A DNA stretch of 64,000 nucleotides, taken from Shewanella sp. 10N.286.48.A6 (lineage in GTDB: Bacteria > Pseudomonadota > Gammaproteobacteria > Enterobacterales > Shewanellaceae). The DNA lies in the NCBI RefSeq assembly GCF_002873135.1, contig NZ_MCVI01000011.1:62422-126421 (forward strand), written 5' to 3'. The position numbers and the translations under genes are program-made. The notes under the pieces were generated by a model. It was not told the origin of the DNA and ran no database searches. It saw nothing but the letters and a program-made list of their open reading frames with translations. Positions 54,693-64,000 of the stretch are shown in pieces (position 1 is the first letter of the stretch; the number at the start of each line of letters is the position of its first letter).

Positions 54693-55871
54693 ATGAGCAA
54701 CGCAACACTGACTAATGAAACAGTGCATCGTGTCAGCTTCTTAGACAAAGCTTCATTGCACATTCCTATTTTAAAAATTCTACAAGCTGATGGCACAACT
54801 TACGAAAATGCCGTCATGCCCGTTATTGATAAAGCCTTGGCTGAACGTATACATGATACTTGTGTTTTTACCCGAGTATTAGATGAACGTATGTTAAGTG
54901 CTCAAAGGCAAGGTCGTATTAGTTTTTATATGACTTGTACTGGCGAAGAAGCCTCTATCATTGGCAGTACTGCTGCACTTGATGACGGTGATGTCATATT
55001 GGCGCAATACCGAGAGCATGCATCACTTAGATATCGTGGTTTTACCACTGAACAATTTATGAATCAAATGTTCAGTAATGAAAAAGATTTAGGTAAAGGC
55101 AGACAGATGCCAATTCATTACGGTAGTAAAGAATTAAATTACCAGACAATTTCATCACCACTAGCGACTCAAATACCACAAGCTACCGGTGTTGCACACG
55201 CTTTTAAATTACAAGGCAAACGTAACGTTGCTATTTGTTATTTTGGCGAAGGTGCAGCATCAGAAGGTGACTTTCACGCAGGCCTAAATATGGCTGCAGT
55301 TTTAAAGTCACCAACGATCTTTTTCTGTCGTAACAATGGTTACGCGATTTCAACGCCAACTGAAGAGCAATTTGCAGGTAATGGCATTGCCAGTCGTGGT
55401 GTTGGTTATGGTATGCACACTATTCGTGTTGATGGTAACGATATGCTTGCGGTACTCGCAGCAACTCAACAAGCTCGAGCTCATGCGTTAGAACATAATG
55501 CGCCAGTACTCATCGAAGCGATGACGTACCGTTTAGGTGCACATTCATCTTCAGATGACCCATCGGGTTATCGTTCAAAAGAAGAAGAAGCTAAGTGGGA
55601 GCAACATGATCCTGTTAAGCGCTTTAAACTTTGGATGATCAATAAAGATTGGTTAAACGAAAAAGATGATGCTGCAGCTTATGAACAATACCGAGAAGAA
55701 GTACTTAATGCCGTTAAAGTGGCAGAAAAAGTGGCTTTACCGCATATCGACTTGTTAATCACAGATGTATTAGATAAACCAACACCTGCTTTAGAGAAAC
55801 AATTAGCTGATTTAAAACAACATATTAAAAAATATCCTAAGTCGTATCCTAAAAGTGCAGGGAGAATTTAA
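54693..55871 (+). CDS. bkdA1: branched-chain 2-oxoacid dehydrogenase E1 alpha
   Basis: 392 residues. The thiamine pyrophosphate site is [17 protein letters not shown] near residue 183 with [11 protein letters not shown] after it. The phosphorylation-loop-like region is [16 protein letters not shown]. It decarboxylates 2-oxo acids from Val, Leu and Ile together with the E1 beta subunit. The gene ends 2 bases before bkdA2. In an alternative view a pyruvate dehydrogenase E1 pair is possible, but the sequence and pairing with a two-lipoyl E2 fit the branched-chain enzyme. Confidence 0.93.
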   Translation: MSNATLTNETVHRVSFLDKASLHIPILKILQADGTTYENAVMPVIDKALAERIHDTCVFTRVLDERMLSAQRQGRISFYMTCTGEEASIIGSTAALDDGDVILAQYREHASLRYRGFTTEQFMNQMFSNEKDLGKGRQMPIHYGSKELNYQTISSPLATQIPQATGVAHAFKLQGKRNVAICYFGEGAASEGDFHAGLNMAAVLKSPTIFFCRNNGYAISTPTEEQFAGNGIASRGVGYGMHTIRVDGNDMLAVLAATQQARAHALEHNAPVLIEAMTYRLGAHSSSDDPSGYRSKEEEAKWEQHDPVKRFKLWMINKDWLNEKDDAAAYEQYREEVLNAVKVAEKVALPHIDLLITDVLDKPTPALEKQLADLKQHIKKYPKSYPKSAGRI

Positions 55872-55873
55872 TC

Positions 55874-56851
55874 GTGGCTGAAATGAACATGTTACACGCC
55901 ATTAATGATGCGTTATCAATTGCGATGACCGCGGATGAAAGAATGGTGGTATTTGGTGAAGATGTTGGACACTTTGGTGGTGTTTTTCGAGCGACATCTG
56001 GACTACAAGAAAAATTCGGCCGTGATCGTTGTTTCAATACACCGTTAACCGAGCAGGGTATTGCTGGCTTTGCTAATGGCTTAGCCTCAAATGGCATGAC
56101 TGCTGTGGCAGAGATCCAATTCGCTGATTATATCTTCCCTGCATTTGACCAAATCGTTAATGAATCAGCAAAATTCAGATATCGCAGTGGTAATCAATTT
56201 GATGTTGGCGGACTGACTTTTAGAACCCCTTATGGTGGCGGTATTGCAGGCGGCCATTATCACTCGCAATCTCCAGAAGCGTACTTTACCCAAACGCCTG
56301 GTTTAAAAGTTGTCATTCCACGTAACCCAGAGCAAGCAAAAGGGCTGTTACTTGCTTCTATACGTGACCCTAATCCAATTATTTTCTTTGAGCCTAAGCG
56401 TCTTTATCGTGCTTCAGTTGGCGAAGTGCCCGCTGGCGATTATGAAATCGAGCTAGGTAAAGCAGAAGTGGTTAAATCAGGAACTGATATCACATTACTA
56501 GGTTGGGGCGCGCAAATGGAGATCCTTGAAAAAGCAGCGCTTATGGCTGAAAAAGAGGGTATTTCATCTGAAATTATCGATTTGCGCACTCTGGCACCAT
56601 GGGACATAGAAACCGTTGCTGCTTCAGTTAAGAAAACGGGTCGGTTATTAATAAACCATGAAGCGCCGTTAACAGGTGGCTTTGCTGGTGAAATTGCAGC
56701 AACAATTCAGCAGGAATGTTTCTTAAGCCTTGAATCACCCATTAGCCGAGTATGTGGTTTAGATACACCATACCCGCTTATTCTTGAAAAAGAATACATG
56801 CCAGATGAGCTTAAAACATTCGAAGCCATTAAAGCATCAGTTAATTTCTAG
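55874..56851 (+). CDS. bkdA2: branched-chain 2-oxoacid dehydrogenase E1 beta
   Basis: 325 residues of the transketolase-like E1 beta fold. Typical parts are [52 protein letters not shown] and DLRTLAPWD. It completes the E1 heterotetramer. The E2 gene follows after 9 bases, with AGGAGC before its ATG. Confidence 0.94.
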   Translation: MAEMNMLHAINDALSIAMTADERMVVFGEDVGHFGGVFRATSGLQEKFGRDRCFNTPLTEQGIAGFANGLASNGMTAVAEIQFADYIFPAFDQIVNESAKFRYRSGNQFDVGGLTFRTPYGGGIAGGHYHSQSPEAYFTQTPGLKVVIPRNPEQAKGLLLASIRDPNPIIFFEPKRLYRASVGEVPAGDYEIELGKAEVVKSGTDITLLGWGAQMEILEKAALMAEKEGISSEIIDLRTLAPWDIETVAASVKKTGRLLINHEAPLTGGFAGEIAATIQQECFLSLESPISRVCGLDTPYPLILEKEYMPDELKTFEAIKASVNF

Positions 56852-56860
56852 GAGCAAGAT

Positions 56861-58456
56861 ATGATTAAAGATTTTATTTTGCCGGATATTGGTGAAGGTG
56901 TTGTTGAATGTGAGCTTGTCGATTGGATGGTTAAAGAAGGCGACTTAGTCGTTGAAGATCAACCCATCGCTGATGTCATGACCGATAAAGCTTTAGTGCA
57001 AATTCCTGCACCACATGGTGGCGTAATTACTAAGCTGTATTATGCCAAAGGCGATATTGCTAAAGTACATGCACCACTTTATGCCGTGGATATGGATGCA
57101 ACTGCTGCCGAACCTTTTGTCATTTCGACAGCGGCGGAAGTAAAAAATGATTCAAGCCATACACCTAGCAATGCCTCGATTCAAAATACGCCACAAGCCC
57201 CTGTTACAGGTAAAGCGATTGAAGAGTTTTTATTGCCAGATATTGGTGAAGGTATTGTAGAGTGTGAACTGGTTGAGTGGTTAGTCGAAGAAGGCGATAG
57301 CGTGGTTGAAGATCAACCTATTGCTGATGTGATGACAGACAAAGCTTTGGTTCAAATTCCAGCAATAAAAAATGGCACTATTGTTAAACTTCATTATCGA
57401 AAAGGCCAGCTTGCAAAAGTACATGAACCTTTATTTGCCATCGAAGTAGAATCTACCTCAGTAGCAAATACCCTTGTAGATGATGCTCCAGCAACCCAAG
57501 TGGCTTTAGATGTTTCACCTGAGCCTGTTATACAAGGCAAAGCATTAGCCAGTCCTGCAGTGCGACGTTTAGCCCGCAGCTTAGATATCAATATTGCTGA
57601 TGTGAAAGGATCAGGCAAAAGTGGCCGTGTCTATAAAGAAGATATTGAAAGCCACTTAACTGCAGCGACGCCTAAGTCTACGACAGTTTCTACTCCTGTG
57701 GTCAATAACCAAGCCCCAGCAGTTACGCCAGCGACGACCGTGTCAAGCGCTACTGATAAAGTCGAACCTATCAAAGGTGTTAAAGCGGTTATGGCGAAAA
57801 TGATGGTGGAGTCTGTTTCGACCATTCCGCATTTTACCTATTGTGAAGAGTTTGACTTAACAGATCTAGTTGCCTTGCGCGCCGAAATGAAGCAACGCTA
57901 CTCTACTGATGAAGTTAAGCTAACAATGATGCCATTTTTCATGAAAGCAATGTCGTTAGCCATCAATGAATTCCCTGTGCTGAATAGCCAGGTCAATTCC
58001 GAGTGTACTGAGCTGACGTATAAAGCTTCTCATAACATAGGTATGGCTGTTGATTCAAAAGTTGGTTTGTTAGTACCTAATGTAAAAGACGTGCAAAACA
58101 AATCTATTCTAGAAGTTGCTGCTGAAATTACTCGTTTAACCACTGCTGCTCGTAGTGGCCGCGTTTCACCTGCAGATCTTAAAGGTGGCACGATTTCTAT
58201 TTCTAATATTGGTGCACTCGGTGGCACAGTGGCAACGCCAATCATCAATAAACCTGAAGTAGCCATTGTAGCGTTAGGTAAACTGCAAACTCTACCGCGC
58301 TTTAATGAAAACGGTGAAGTTGAAGCGCGTAAAATAATGCAAGTTAGTTGGTCTGGCGATCATCGCGTAATTGATGGTGGCACCATTGCCCGTTTTTGTA
58401 ATTTATGGAAGCTCTATCTGGAACAACCTCAAGAGATGTTATTAGCCATGCGCTAA
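56861..58456 (+). CDS. bkdB: branched-chain 2-oxoacid dehydrogenase E2 with two lipoyl domains
   Basis: 531 residues. Two lipoyl domains (about 1-80 and 120-200), each with a modified Lys in DVMTDKALVQIP. The peripheral-subunit-binding domain is at about 226-265 (ASPAVRRLARSLDIN, GSGKSGRVYKEDI). An Ala/Pro/Thr-rich hinge leads to the catalytic acyltransferase domain (300-531) with SWSGDHRVIDGGTIARF. It transfers the acyl group to CoA. No E3 gene follows; the complex must use a shared dihydrolipoamide dehydrogenase encoded elsewhere. Confidence 0.94.
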   Translation: MIKDFILPDIGEGVVECELVDWMVKEGDLVVEDQPIADVMTDKALVQIPAPHGGVITKLYYAKGDIAKVHAPLYAVDMDATAAEPFVISTAAEVKNDSSHTPSNASIQNTPQAPVTGKAIEEFLLPDIGEGIVECELVEWLVEEGDSVVEDQPIADVMTDKALVQIPAIKNGTIVKLHYRKGQLAKVHEPLFAIEVESTSVANTLVDDAPATQVALDVSPEPVIQGKALASPAVRRLARSLDINIADVKGSGKSGRVYKEDIESHLTAATPKSTTVSTPVVNNQAPAVTPATTVSSATDKVEPIKGVKAVMAKMMVESVSTIPHFTYCEEFDLTDLVALRAEMKQRYSTDEVKLTMMPFFMKAMSLAINEFPVLNSQVNSECTELTYKASHNIGMAVDSKVGLLVPNVKDVQNKSILEVAAEITRLTTAARSGRVSPADLKGGTISISNIGALGGTVATPIINKPEVAIVALGKLQTLPRFNENGEVEARKIMQVSWSGDHRVIDGGTIARFCNLWKLYLEQPQEMLLAMR

Positions 58457-58492
58457 TTCCTTCACCTTCAAAATAGGTTACCCAGTTACACG

Positions 58493-58518
58493 AAAGGACG
58501 CGAAAGCGTCCTTTAATT
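58493..58518 (+). terminator. terminator of the bkd operon
   Basis: AAAGGACGC / GCGTCCTTT with a GAAA tetraloop, followed by TAATTTT. Confidence 0.8.
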
Positions 58519-58570
58519 TTATGGGCCGATTTTGTATAATACTCAAACGTTGTAACTTCTCGGAATCAAA

Positions 58571-59638
58571 ATGATCACTTCGGCACCGAATATCGCTTCA
58601 ATCGAATATCCTTTTCCCGCAAAACCCGCTGTATTAAATGAAGCCGAAAAGGCTGATTATAAACAAAAAATTAAACAGCTTTTAAAAGAACAAAATGCGG
58701 TTCTTGTTGCACATTACTATACTGATCCTGAAATTCAAGCCTTAGCAGAAGAGACAGGTGGATGCGTATCTGATTCTTTAGAAATGGCACGCTTTGGTCG
58801 TGATCATCCTGCTAAAACGTTAATTGTTGCTGGCGTTAAATTTATGGGCGAAACGGCTAAAATTCTTAGCCCTGAAAAAACCATTCTAATGCCTACTTTA
58901 GATGCCACCTGTTCACTTGATATTGGTTGTCCTATTGAGCAGTTTTCGGCATTTTGCGATGCTCATCCAGATCATAGCGTTGTGGTCTACGCTAACACCT
59001 CTGCCGCTGTTAAAGCGCGTGCAGATTGGGTTGTTACATCAAGTATCGCCCTTGAAATCGTTGAACACTTAGATAGTGAAGGTAAGAAAATCATCTGGGG
59101 CCCAGATAGACATTTAGGCAGTTATATCGCTAAAGAAACTGGCGCCGATATGCTGATGTGGCAAGGTGATTGTATTGTTCATGACGAATTTAAAGCAAAA
59201 GCCTTACGTGAATTAAAAATACAATATCCAGATGCTGCTGTGCTAGTTCACCCAGAATCACCAGCAAATGTGGTAGCGTTAGCTGATGCTGTAGGTTCAA
59301 CTAGTCAGTTAATTAAAGCTGCACAAACTATGGACAATCAGCAATTCATTGTAGCAACCGATCGCGGCATTTTTTATAAAATGCAACAAGCTGCACCGGG
59401 TAAGACACTTATTGAAGCGCCAACAGGCGGTAATGGCGCCACTTGTAAAAGCTGTGCCCATTGTCCTTGGATGGCTATGAATGGTCTTCAAGCGATTGAA
59501 GCATCGCTCAGTAGTGTCGATAAAACAACCCATGAAGTGTTTGTTGATGACGCTTTACGTGATGATGCATTAGTGCCACTTAATAGAATGCTAAATTTTG
59601 CTCAAACCCTTAATATGAAAGTAAAAGGCAACGCCTAA
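58571..59638 (+). CDS. nadA: quinolinate synthase NadA
   Basis: 355 residues. Iron-sulfur and active-site features: [17 protein letters not shown], the first Cys ligand in [13 protein letters not shown], and the late Cys cluster [16 protein letters not shown]. NadA condenses iminoaspartate with dihydroxyacetone phosphate to quinolinate for NAD synthesis, using one 4Fe-4S cluster. It is separated from bkdB by a terminator and has its own promoter region. Confidence 0.96.
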   Translation: MITSAPNIASIEYPFPAKPAVLNEAEKADYKQKIKQLLKEQNAVLVAHYYTDPEIQALAEETGGCVSDSLEMARFGRDHPAKTLIVAGVKFMGETAKILSPEKTILMPTLDATCSLDIGCPIEQFSAFCDAHPDHSVVVYANTSAAVKARADWVVTSSIALEIVEHLDSEGKKIIWGPDRHLGSYIAKETGADMLMWQGDCIVHDEFKAKALRELKIQYPDAAVLVHPESPANVVALADAVGSTSQLIKAAQTMDNQQFIVATDRGIFYKMQQAAPGKTLIEAPTGGNGATCKSCAHCPWMAMNGLQAIEASLSSVDKTTHEVFVDDALRDDALVPLNRMLNFAQTLNMKVKGNA

Positions 59639-59651
59639 TTAAGTTTGTAAG

Positions 59652-59678
59652 ATTTAGCTTAGTATTACTAAGCTAAAT
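59652..59678. repeat. hairpin after nadA
   Basis: ATTTAGCTTAG-TATTA-CTAAGCTAAAT, 11-base perfect arms without a T run, just before the bidirectional terminator. Confidence 0.55.
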
Positions 59679-59688
59679 GACAGACAAT

Positions 59689-59716
59689 AAAAAGCCCTGC
59701 AATTGCAGGGCTTTTT
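59689..59716. terminator. bidirectional terminator between nadA and gapA
   Basis: AAAAAGCCCTGCAA pairs with TTGCAGGGCTTTTT as a perfect 28-base palindrome, with T runs in both directions, between convergent genes. Confidence 0.9.
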
Positions 59717-59742
59717 CATATTAGTCATATGACTGCTATGAA

Positions 59743-60753
59743 TTATTTAGCTGTCATTAATGCAACAGTATTATCTAACATGCGGTTACTGAAACCCCAT
59801 TCGTTATCATACCAAGCCATTACTTTGACAAGTCGACCATTAACACGTGTTTGAGTCGCGTCAAAGTTAGAAGAAAATGCATTATGGTTGAAGTCGATAG
59901 AGACTAAAGGTTCAACATTAATAGCAAGCGCCTCATTCAATGGTGAAGTTTTTGCTGCATCTGCCACTATCTGGTTAATTTCTTCAACTGTGGTGTCACG
60001 TGACGCTTGGAAAGTGAGATCTACAAGAGATACGTTGACTGTCGGTACACGTACAGCTAAACCGTCAAACTTACCTTGAAGCTCAGGAACCACTAAACCT
60101 ACAGCAGCAGCTGCCCCAGTTTGAGTTGGGATCATAGACATTGCTGCTGCACGAGCACGACGTAAATCAGTGTGGTAAACATCTGATAAGCGTTGATCAT
60201 TGGTGTAAGCATGAATAGTAGTCATTAAACCTGATTCAATACCAACAGAGTCATTCAACGGTTTCGCAAAAGGCGCTAAACAGTTGGTTGTACATGAAGC
60301 ATTTGAAATCACAGTCATGTCAGCAGTTAGTACGTCATTGTTTACGCCATAAACAACTGTAGCGTCAACATTTTTACCTGGTGCTGAAATAATAACTTTC
60401 TTCGCGCCCGCTGTTAAATGTGGCTGTACCGCTTCTTTAGAAGTGAAAATACCAGTACATTCATACACAACATCAACATTCAACTCTGCCCAAGGCAATT
60501 TAGAAGGGTCACGTTCTTGGAAAGTTAGGATTTTATCGCCATTAACGTAGATGGCTTCATCATCATGATCAACTTTAGCATTAAAACGACCATGAACTGA
60601 ATCATACTTGGTAAGGTGAGCATTAATTGAAGCATCACCTAAATCGTTGAGTGCAACGATTTCAATTGGATAATCCTTTTCGCTTTCATAAAGCGCACGT
60701 AAAACATTTCTACCGATACGGCCATAGCCGTTAATTGCTACACGGATAGTCAT
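59743..60753 (-). CDS. gapA: glyceraldehyde-3-phosphate dehydrogenase (type I)
   Basis: 336 residues. NAD motif [15 protein letters not shown] at the N-terminus with Asp in ALNDLGD, pointing to NAD preference. The catalytic Cys is in [15 protein letters not shown] near residue 155 and the His in HAYTNDQRL. The C-terminal [13 protein letters not shown] is canonical. It oxidises glyceraldehyde 3-phosphate in glycolysis or reverses in gluconeogenesis. A HexR-like site lies 46 bases before the start. It is the partner of the long GAPDH at 62 kb. Confidence 0.95.
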   Translation of the reverse strand: MTIRVAINGYGRIGRNVLRALYESEKDYPIEIVALNDLGDASINAHLTKYDSVHGRFNAKVDHDDEAIYVNGDKILTFQERDPSKLPWAELNVDVVYECTGIFTSKEAVQPHLTAGAKKVIISAPGKNVDATVVYGVNNDVLTADMTVISNASCTTNCLAPFAKPLNDSVGIESGLMTTIHAYTNDQRLSDVYHTDLRRARAAAMSMIPTQTGAAAAVGLVVPELQGKFDGLAVRVPTVNVSLVDLTFQASRDTTVEEINQIVADAAKTSPLNEALAINVEPLVSIDFNHNAFSSNFDATQTRVNGRLVKVMAWYDNEWGFSNRMLDNTVALMTAK

Positions 60754-60798
60754 TGCATATCCCTCAAGTGATTATAAAATCTGTTTCGTAAATCATGT

Positions 60799-60813
60799 GG
60801 TAGTAAAATTACC
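60799..60813. promoter_or_regulatory. HexR-like operator upstream of gapA
   Basis: GGTAGTAAAATTACC fits TGTARTWWWAWTACA at 13 of 15 positions; the two outer bases differ. It lies 46-60 bases before the gapA start. Confidence 0.6.
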
Positions 60814-60988
60814 AAATTAACGATTTTCGTCAAGTAAAAAAGCCGAAAAATGGCAATTTAAGCGTCAAATGTCTGTATTTTATTTACAGAATTCAATATA
60901 TCACACACTTTTTGTGTTTTTTTGTAAGTCGTCAACAAATAAGTGAAAAATATAATGTGTTCATTGTAGTTAATAACGCGCTAGTTTT

Positions 60989-61819
60989 TTAATCAATTCG
61001 CGTTTTAAATTGGCTGATATCGAATTGACCTAAGGAAAGTTGATTAACTAACATTTGCGCATCGAGGTCTAATTGGGCTGCCAAGGTTTTATTATTGCCA
61101 ATTAAGGCTAAAAGCCTCTGCTCAGAAGCCACATAATCACTCATCAACAAATTGGCTTTGGTAAACAAGTATTCATTTTGTGAATTTTGTTCACGTCGAT
61201 AAATGCTCGCTAAACCTAAAAGCCAGTCTGGATCCAAAGTTTCTGCGTTTGAGTTAGCTAAAAGTGATAAATACAGTGCTTTTGATTGGCTGGTATTTAT
61301 TTTTAAATAATAACTGGCAATGTGGGACAACATGAAAACTTCATTAACTTCACCAGATTGTTCTGCGGCGATGACAGCATCTCGTGAATCACCATCATTA
61401 AAAGTGGTCCAGCGGTAGTAAGCCAAATAAAGATCTGGGTTATCTTGAGTAGATTCTCTTAATTGGGCTAAGTTTTGGGTACTAATAGCATAAGCACGTT
61501 CTCGATCTTCAGTACGGTGAGTATTAATAACATGTTTAACCCCGGCAGCAAGTTCGATGCATTTACTATAAGACTCAAGCTTGATGAGTTGCTCATAGAG
61601 TAACTTTCCTGAAGGGGTTTCTATCTGCTTTAATTGGTAACGACTGCGAATTAAGTCGCCTTTTTCTACTAAACACCAACTATCTTGGTGTAAATCGGCA
61701 CAAAGTTCAGGATTTTTTTTACATATGGCGGCACTATTTCGACCAACATCACAACCGAAAAGGCCGAATAATGCAGCGAATAAAGAAAATGATGTAATTA
61801 TTACTAAACTTTTGTTCAA
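60989..61819 (-). CDS. DUF2989 lipoprotein-like protein
   Basis: 276 residues. The N-terminus has a hydrophobic segment ending in GLFGCDVG, so Cys23 is a probable though imperfect lipobox Cys, giving an exported lipoprotein. Two Cys (CKKNPELC) follow at once. The remainder is helical, with TPR-like pairing (PDLYLAYYRW, PDWLLGLASIYRRE). This is DUF2989, of unknown function, which in Shewanella is encoded between the two gap genes. It faces gapB divergently. Confidence 0.8.
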   Translation of the reverse strand: MNKSLVIITSFSLFAALFGLFGCDVGRNSAAICKKNPELCADLHQDSWCLVEKGDLIRSRYQLKQIETPSGKLLYEQLIKLESYSKCIELAAGVKHVINTHRTEDRERAYAISTQNLAQLRESTQDNPDLYLAYYRWTTFNDGDSRDAVIAAEQSGEVNEVFMLSHIASYYLKINTSQSKALYLSLLANSNAETLDPDWLLGLASIYRREQNSQNEYLFTKANLLMSDYVASEQRLLALIGNNKTLAAQLDLDAQMLVNQLSLGQFDISQFKTRID

Positions 61820-61843
61820 AACTGGCTCCGCATGGTGATTTTT

Positions 61844-61858
61844 TCTAATAAAATTACA
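61844..61858. promoter_or_regulatory. HexR-like operator upstream of the long gap gene
   Basis: TCTAATAAAATTACA matches TGTAATWWWATTACA with one mismatch (C for G). It lies in the 200-base region shared by the divergent lipoprotein and gapB. Confidence 0.5.
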
Positions 61859-62019
61859 GGTTTAGTAAAAATTTCTTACTGGTGAAATGCGTCAAATTTC
61901 ATTACAATGACAGCGACTAATAAGGGATAACCCTACAATAATCTGATTATTGGTCTTTTCTTTCTGTTACTCAATTCTTTCTGCGACAAAGCCGAAATAT
62001 GAGATAAAGGATCTTTTTA

Positions 62020-63456
62020 ATGAGCGCTGATAAACACCTACAAAGTTGGCAAGAACGTTTCGAAATGGCTGAGGCTATGCAGCCTTTACTTGGGAAATTA
62101 TACCGTAATCAAGGCGTTGAAGTCTTAATTTTTGGTAAACCACTTTTAAACGCATCAACAATAGAAATTATTAAAGCGCATCGCTTAGTTCGTCGTCACA
62201 TTGGCGATAAATTACGTTTACGCGAAAGTTTCCCATTTGTAGAAGCGTTAAGTAAGTTGTCAGTTAAGCATTGTAAAGTCGATATTGGCAAGCTTGCCAT
62301 TAATTACTGGCGTGAACACTCTGATGCATCACAAATTCAATCTTATATGACTCACGCTTTAGAAGCGGGCATAAATTTTGGTGATGATGTTGCCGCTAAA
62401 GATGTCGTGCTATACGGTTTTGGTCGAATAGGGCGGTTATTAGCACGCCTGATGATCGAAAAAACCGGCCAAAGCAACAAATTATGTCTTCGTGCTATTG
62501 TACTTCGTGGTGGCAAGAAAGGCGATTTGGAAAAACGCGCCAGCTTATTACGTCGTGATTCGGTGCATGGTTCTTTCAATGGCTCAGTTGAAGTTGATGA
62601 AGAGAACAACGCATTAATCGCCAATGGTACTTACATTCAAATAATCTATGCTAATTCACCTGATGAAGTTGATTATACCCAATACGGTATAAATGATGCA
62701 TTGGTTGTTGATAATACCGGTATTTGGAAAGATGAAGCTGGCCTTGGTTTGCACCTTAAGAGTAAAGGTGCCAGTAAGGTTCTGTTAACGGCACCAGCTA
62801 AAGGCGCCATTAAAAATGTTGTTTATGGTGTCAATGAAAATGACATTTTACCAGAAGACATCATTGTTTCTGCTGCTAGTTGTACTACTAATGCTATTAC
62901 ACCGGTTCTAAAAGCGGTTAATGATAAGTACGGTATTGAAAATGGCCATGTAGAAACTATTCACTCTTATACGAACGATCAAAACTTGATTGATAACTAT
63001 CACAGTGCTGATCGCCGTGGCCGTAGTGCGCCATTAAACATGGTTATTACTGAAACTGGTGCTGCTAAAGCCGTATCTAAAGCGTTACCTGTGCTAGAAG
63101 GTAAGCTTACAGGCAATGCGATACGTGTACCTACACCTAATGTGTCAATGGCTATCATTAGTGTTAATTTAAACGGTGAAACAAACCGTGACGAATTAAA
63201 TGAATACCTCAAAGATGTGGCATTAACTTCAGAGCTGCGTAATCAAATTGATTTTACTGAATCTACTGAGATTGTTTCTAGTGATTTAGTGGGCTCGCGT
63301 TATGCAGGCGTTGTTGACTCTCAAGCAACAATTGCAGAAGGTAAACGTGCAATTTTGTATGTTTGGTATGACAATGAATTTGGTTATAGCTGTCAGGTAG
63401 TGGGCGTTATGCAAAAAATGCTGGGTATTACGACTTTGTCTTTACCGAGTGCATAA
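62020..63456 (+). CDS. gapB: glyceraldehyde-3-phosphate dehydrogenase, long type with N-terminal extension
   Basis: 478 residues, about 130 more than ordinary GAPDH. The extension (1-125) is helical (SWQERFEMAEAMQPLLGKLYRNQG in part: MAEAMQPLLGKLY) and precedes the NAD motif YGFGRIGRLLARLM near residue 129. The catalytic Cys is in SAASCTTNAITPV near residue 290, and the terminal signature is WYDNEFGYSCQVV. Long GAPDHs of this sort occur in Shewanella, Vibrio and Bacteroidetes; a gluconeogenic role is likely but inferred. Single gene with a terminator after it. Confidence 0.9.
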   Translation: MSADKHLQSWQERFEMAEAMQPLLGKLYRNQGVEVLIFGKPLLNASTIEIIKAHRLVRRHIGDKLRLRESFPFVEALSKLSVKHCKVDIGKLAINYWREHSDASQIQSYMTHALEAGINFGDDVAAKDVVLYGFGRIGRLLARLMIEKTGQSNKLCLRAIVLRGGKKGDLEKRASLLRRDSVHGSFNGSVEVDEENNALIANGTYIQIIYANSPDEVDYTQYGINDALVVDNTGIWKDEAGLGLHLKSKGASKVLLTAPAKGAIKNVVYGVNENDILPEDIIVSAASCTTNAITPVLKAVNDKYGIENGHVETIHSYTNDQNLIDNYHSADRRGRSAPLNMVITETGAAKAVSKALPVLEGKLTGNAIRVPTPNVSMAIISVNLNGETNRDELNEYLKDVALTSELRNQIDFTESTEIVSSDLVGSRYAGVVDSQATIAEGKRAILYVWYDNEFGYSCQVVGVMQKMLGITTLSLPSA

Positions 63457-63494
63457 ACAGAACCTAATTAATGCCTAAGCGCAATTCACCTATT

Positions 63495-63521
63495 AAAAGC
63501 ACTTCTTTGAAGTGCTTTTTT
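63495..63521 (+). terminator. terminator of gapB
   Basis: AAAAGCACTTC / GAAGTGCTTTT with a TTT loop, continuing in T. Confidence 0.88.
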
Positions 63522-63699
63522 ATTAGCAAACCATTATCACATTGCAGTTTTTGAATATTCTCAGCTGAAATAGCCCAGTCTTTTCAAATTAAGATTTTTC
63601 ATACTGAATAGCTTTTAACCAAGTTCAGTTAATATTTATTCGATGCGTTTATTTATGCGACAAACGCACTAAAAACAACGAAAAAAATATAAAACTTCA

Positions 63700-63728
63700 T
63701 TGACAGAATTGCTTAAAACAGTAAAAAT
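63700..63728 (+). promoter_or_regulatory. tRNA-Gly-Cys-Leu promoter
   Basis: TTGACA (63700-63705), 17 bases, AAAAAT (63723-63728), then a GC-rich discriminator GCATCCCG as in stringently controlled stable-RNA promoters. The first tRNA begins about 37 bases after the predicted start. Confidence 0.6.
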
Positions 63729-63772
63729 GCATCCCGAAGTCAACGACAACACCTTGTTATTGATTCTGTAAA

Positions 63773-63848
63773 GCGACATTAGCTCAGTTGGTAGAGCGAT
63801 ACCTTGCCAAGATATAGGTCATCGGTTCGAACCCGATATGTCGCTCCA
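63773..63848 (+). tRNA. tRNA-Gly (anticodon GCC) with a stem mismatch
   Basis: 76 bases with encoded CCA. Acceptor GCGACAT/ATGTCGC is perfect. The anticodon arm reads ATACC-TTGCCAA-GATAT: pair 30-40 is C-A where related tRNAs have C-G. It is the first gene of a cluster. Confidence 0.92.
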
Positions 63849-63866
63849 ATTCATTAAATGAATTGC

Positions 63867-63940
63867 GGCGCGATGGCAGAATGGCTATGCTGCGGATTGC
63901 AAATCCGTCGACCTCGGTTCGACTCCGGGTCGCGCCTCCA
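63867..63940 (+). tRNA. tRNA-Cys (anticodon GCA)
   Basis: 74 bases with CCA. Acceptor GGCGCGA/TCGCGCC; anticodon arm GCGGA-TTGCAAA-TCCGT. Follows tRNA-Gly by 18 bases. Confidence 0.95.
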
Positions 63941-63983
63941 CAATTTTGTTTAGTTGTTAAATTAACAATTAAATGACACTTTT

Positions 63984-64000
63984 GCCCGAGTGGTGGAATC
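63984..64000 (+). tRNA. tRNA-Leu, first 17 bases only
   Basis: GCCCGAGTGGTGGAATC is the 5' end of a class II tRNA-Leu (acceptor plus D arm); the window ends before the anticodon. It fits a Gly-Cys-Leu cluster. Confidence 0.8.

Overview
The window reads as ordinary chromosome of a low-to-mid GC marine gammaproteobacterium, almost certainly Shewanella. I infer the genus from the protein sequences and from gene neighbourhoods typical of it: adhE-dgt-yfbR, efp-earP, fldA-ybfE-DUF2788-ybfF divergent from seqA-pgm, a hya-hyp [NiFe] hydrogenase block, bkdA1A2B-nadA, two divergent gap genes, and a Gly-Cys-Leu tRNA cluster. I see no phage, IS element, transposase or CRISPR array.

Layout. 1-2.6 kb: the end of rimK, an AstE/AspA-type deacylase, a RimB-type protease and a mechanosensitive channel. 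2.7-7.8 kb (minus): adhE with a structured leader and a rich promoter region, then dgt and a divergent yfbR. 8-11.4 kb: a zinc-finger-like unknown, a YafD-type phosphatase/nuclease and cardiolipin synthase. 11.5-17 kb (minus): alaA, efp and earP, fldA, ybfE, DUF2788, ybfF. 17.3-19.6 kb (plus): seqA-pgm. 19.6-22.2 kb (minus): a DUF1501/DUF1800 pair. 22.6-34.9 kb (minus): one long uptake-type hydrogenase locus, hyaABCD, then a HypF-like paralogue, hypFBCDEA and a small His-rich membrane protein, preceded by a perfect FNR/EtrA box. 35-38 kb: a decayed multihaem cytochrome, a YdcH-family gene and a nucleotide pyrophosphatase. 38-42.7 kb: an RND efflux pump pair. 43-47.4 kb: galE, two tRNA-Val genes, a MATE pump divergent from ribE, and a CPXCG protein. 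47.7-51.6 kb: thrS-infC-rpmI-rplT, then a GNAT gene. 51.7-54.5 kb: trxB, msrA, astE. 54.7-59.6 kb: the branched-chain 2-oxoacid dehydrogenase operon, then nadA. 59.7-63.5 kb: gapA, a DUF2989 lipoprotein and a long GAPDH. The window ends in a tRNA cluster.

Shared regulation. HexR-like palindromes precede adhE, gapA and the long gap gene, linking glycolysis/gluconeogenesis with fermentation. The thrS leader folds into a structure resembling the E. coli thrS translational operator, with a CGU anticodon-like loop. The less ordinary items are the HypF paralogue inside the hydrogenase operon, a YfbR homologue whose HD Asp is Glu, a tRNA-Gly with a C30-A40 mismatch, an infC with an ATA start, and an adhE leader hairpin followed by a T run.
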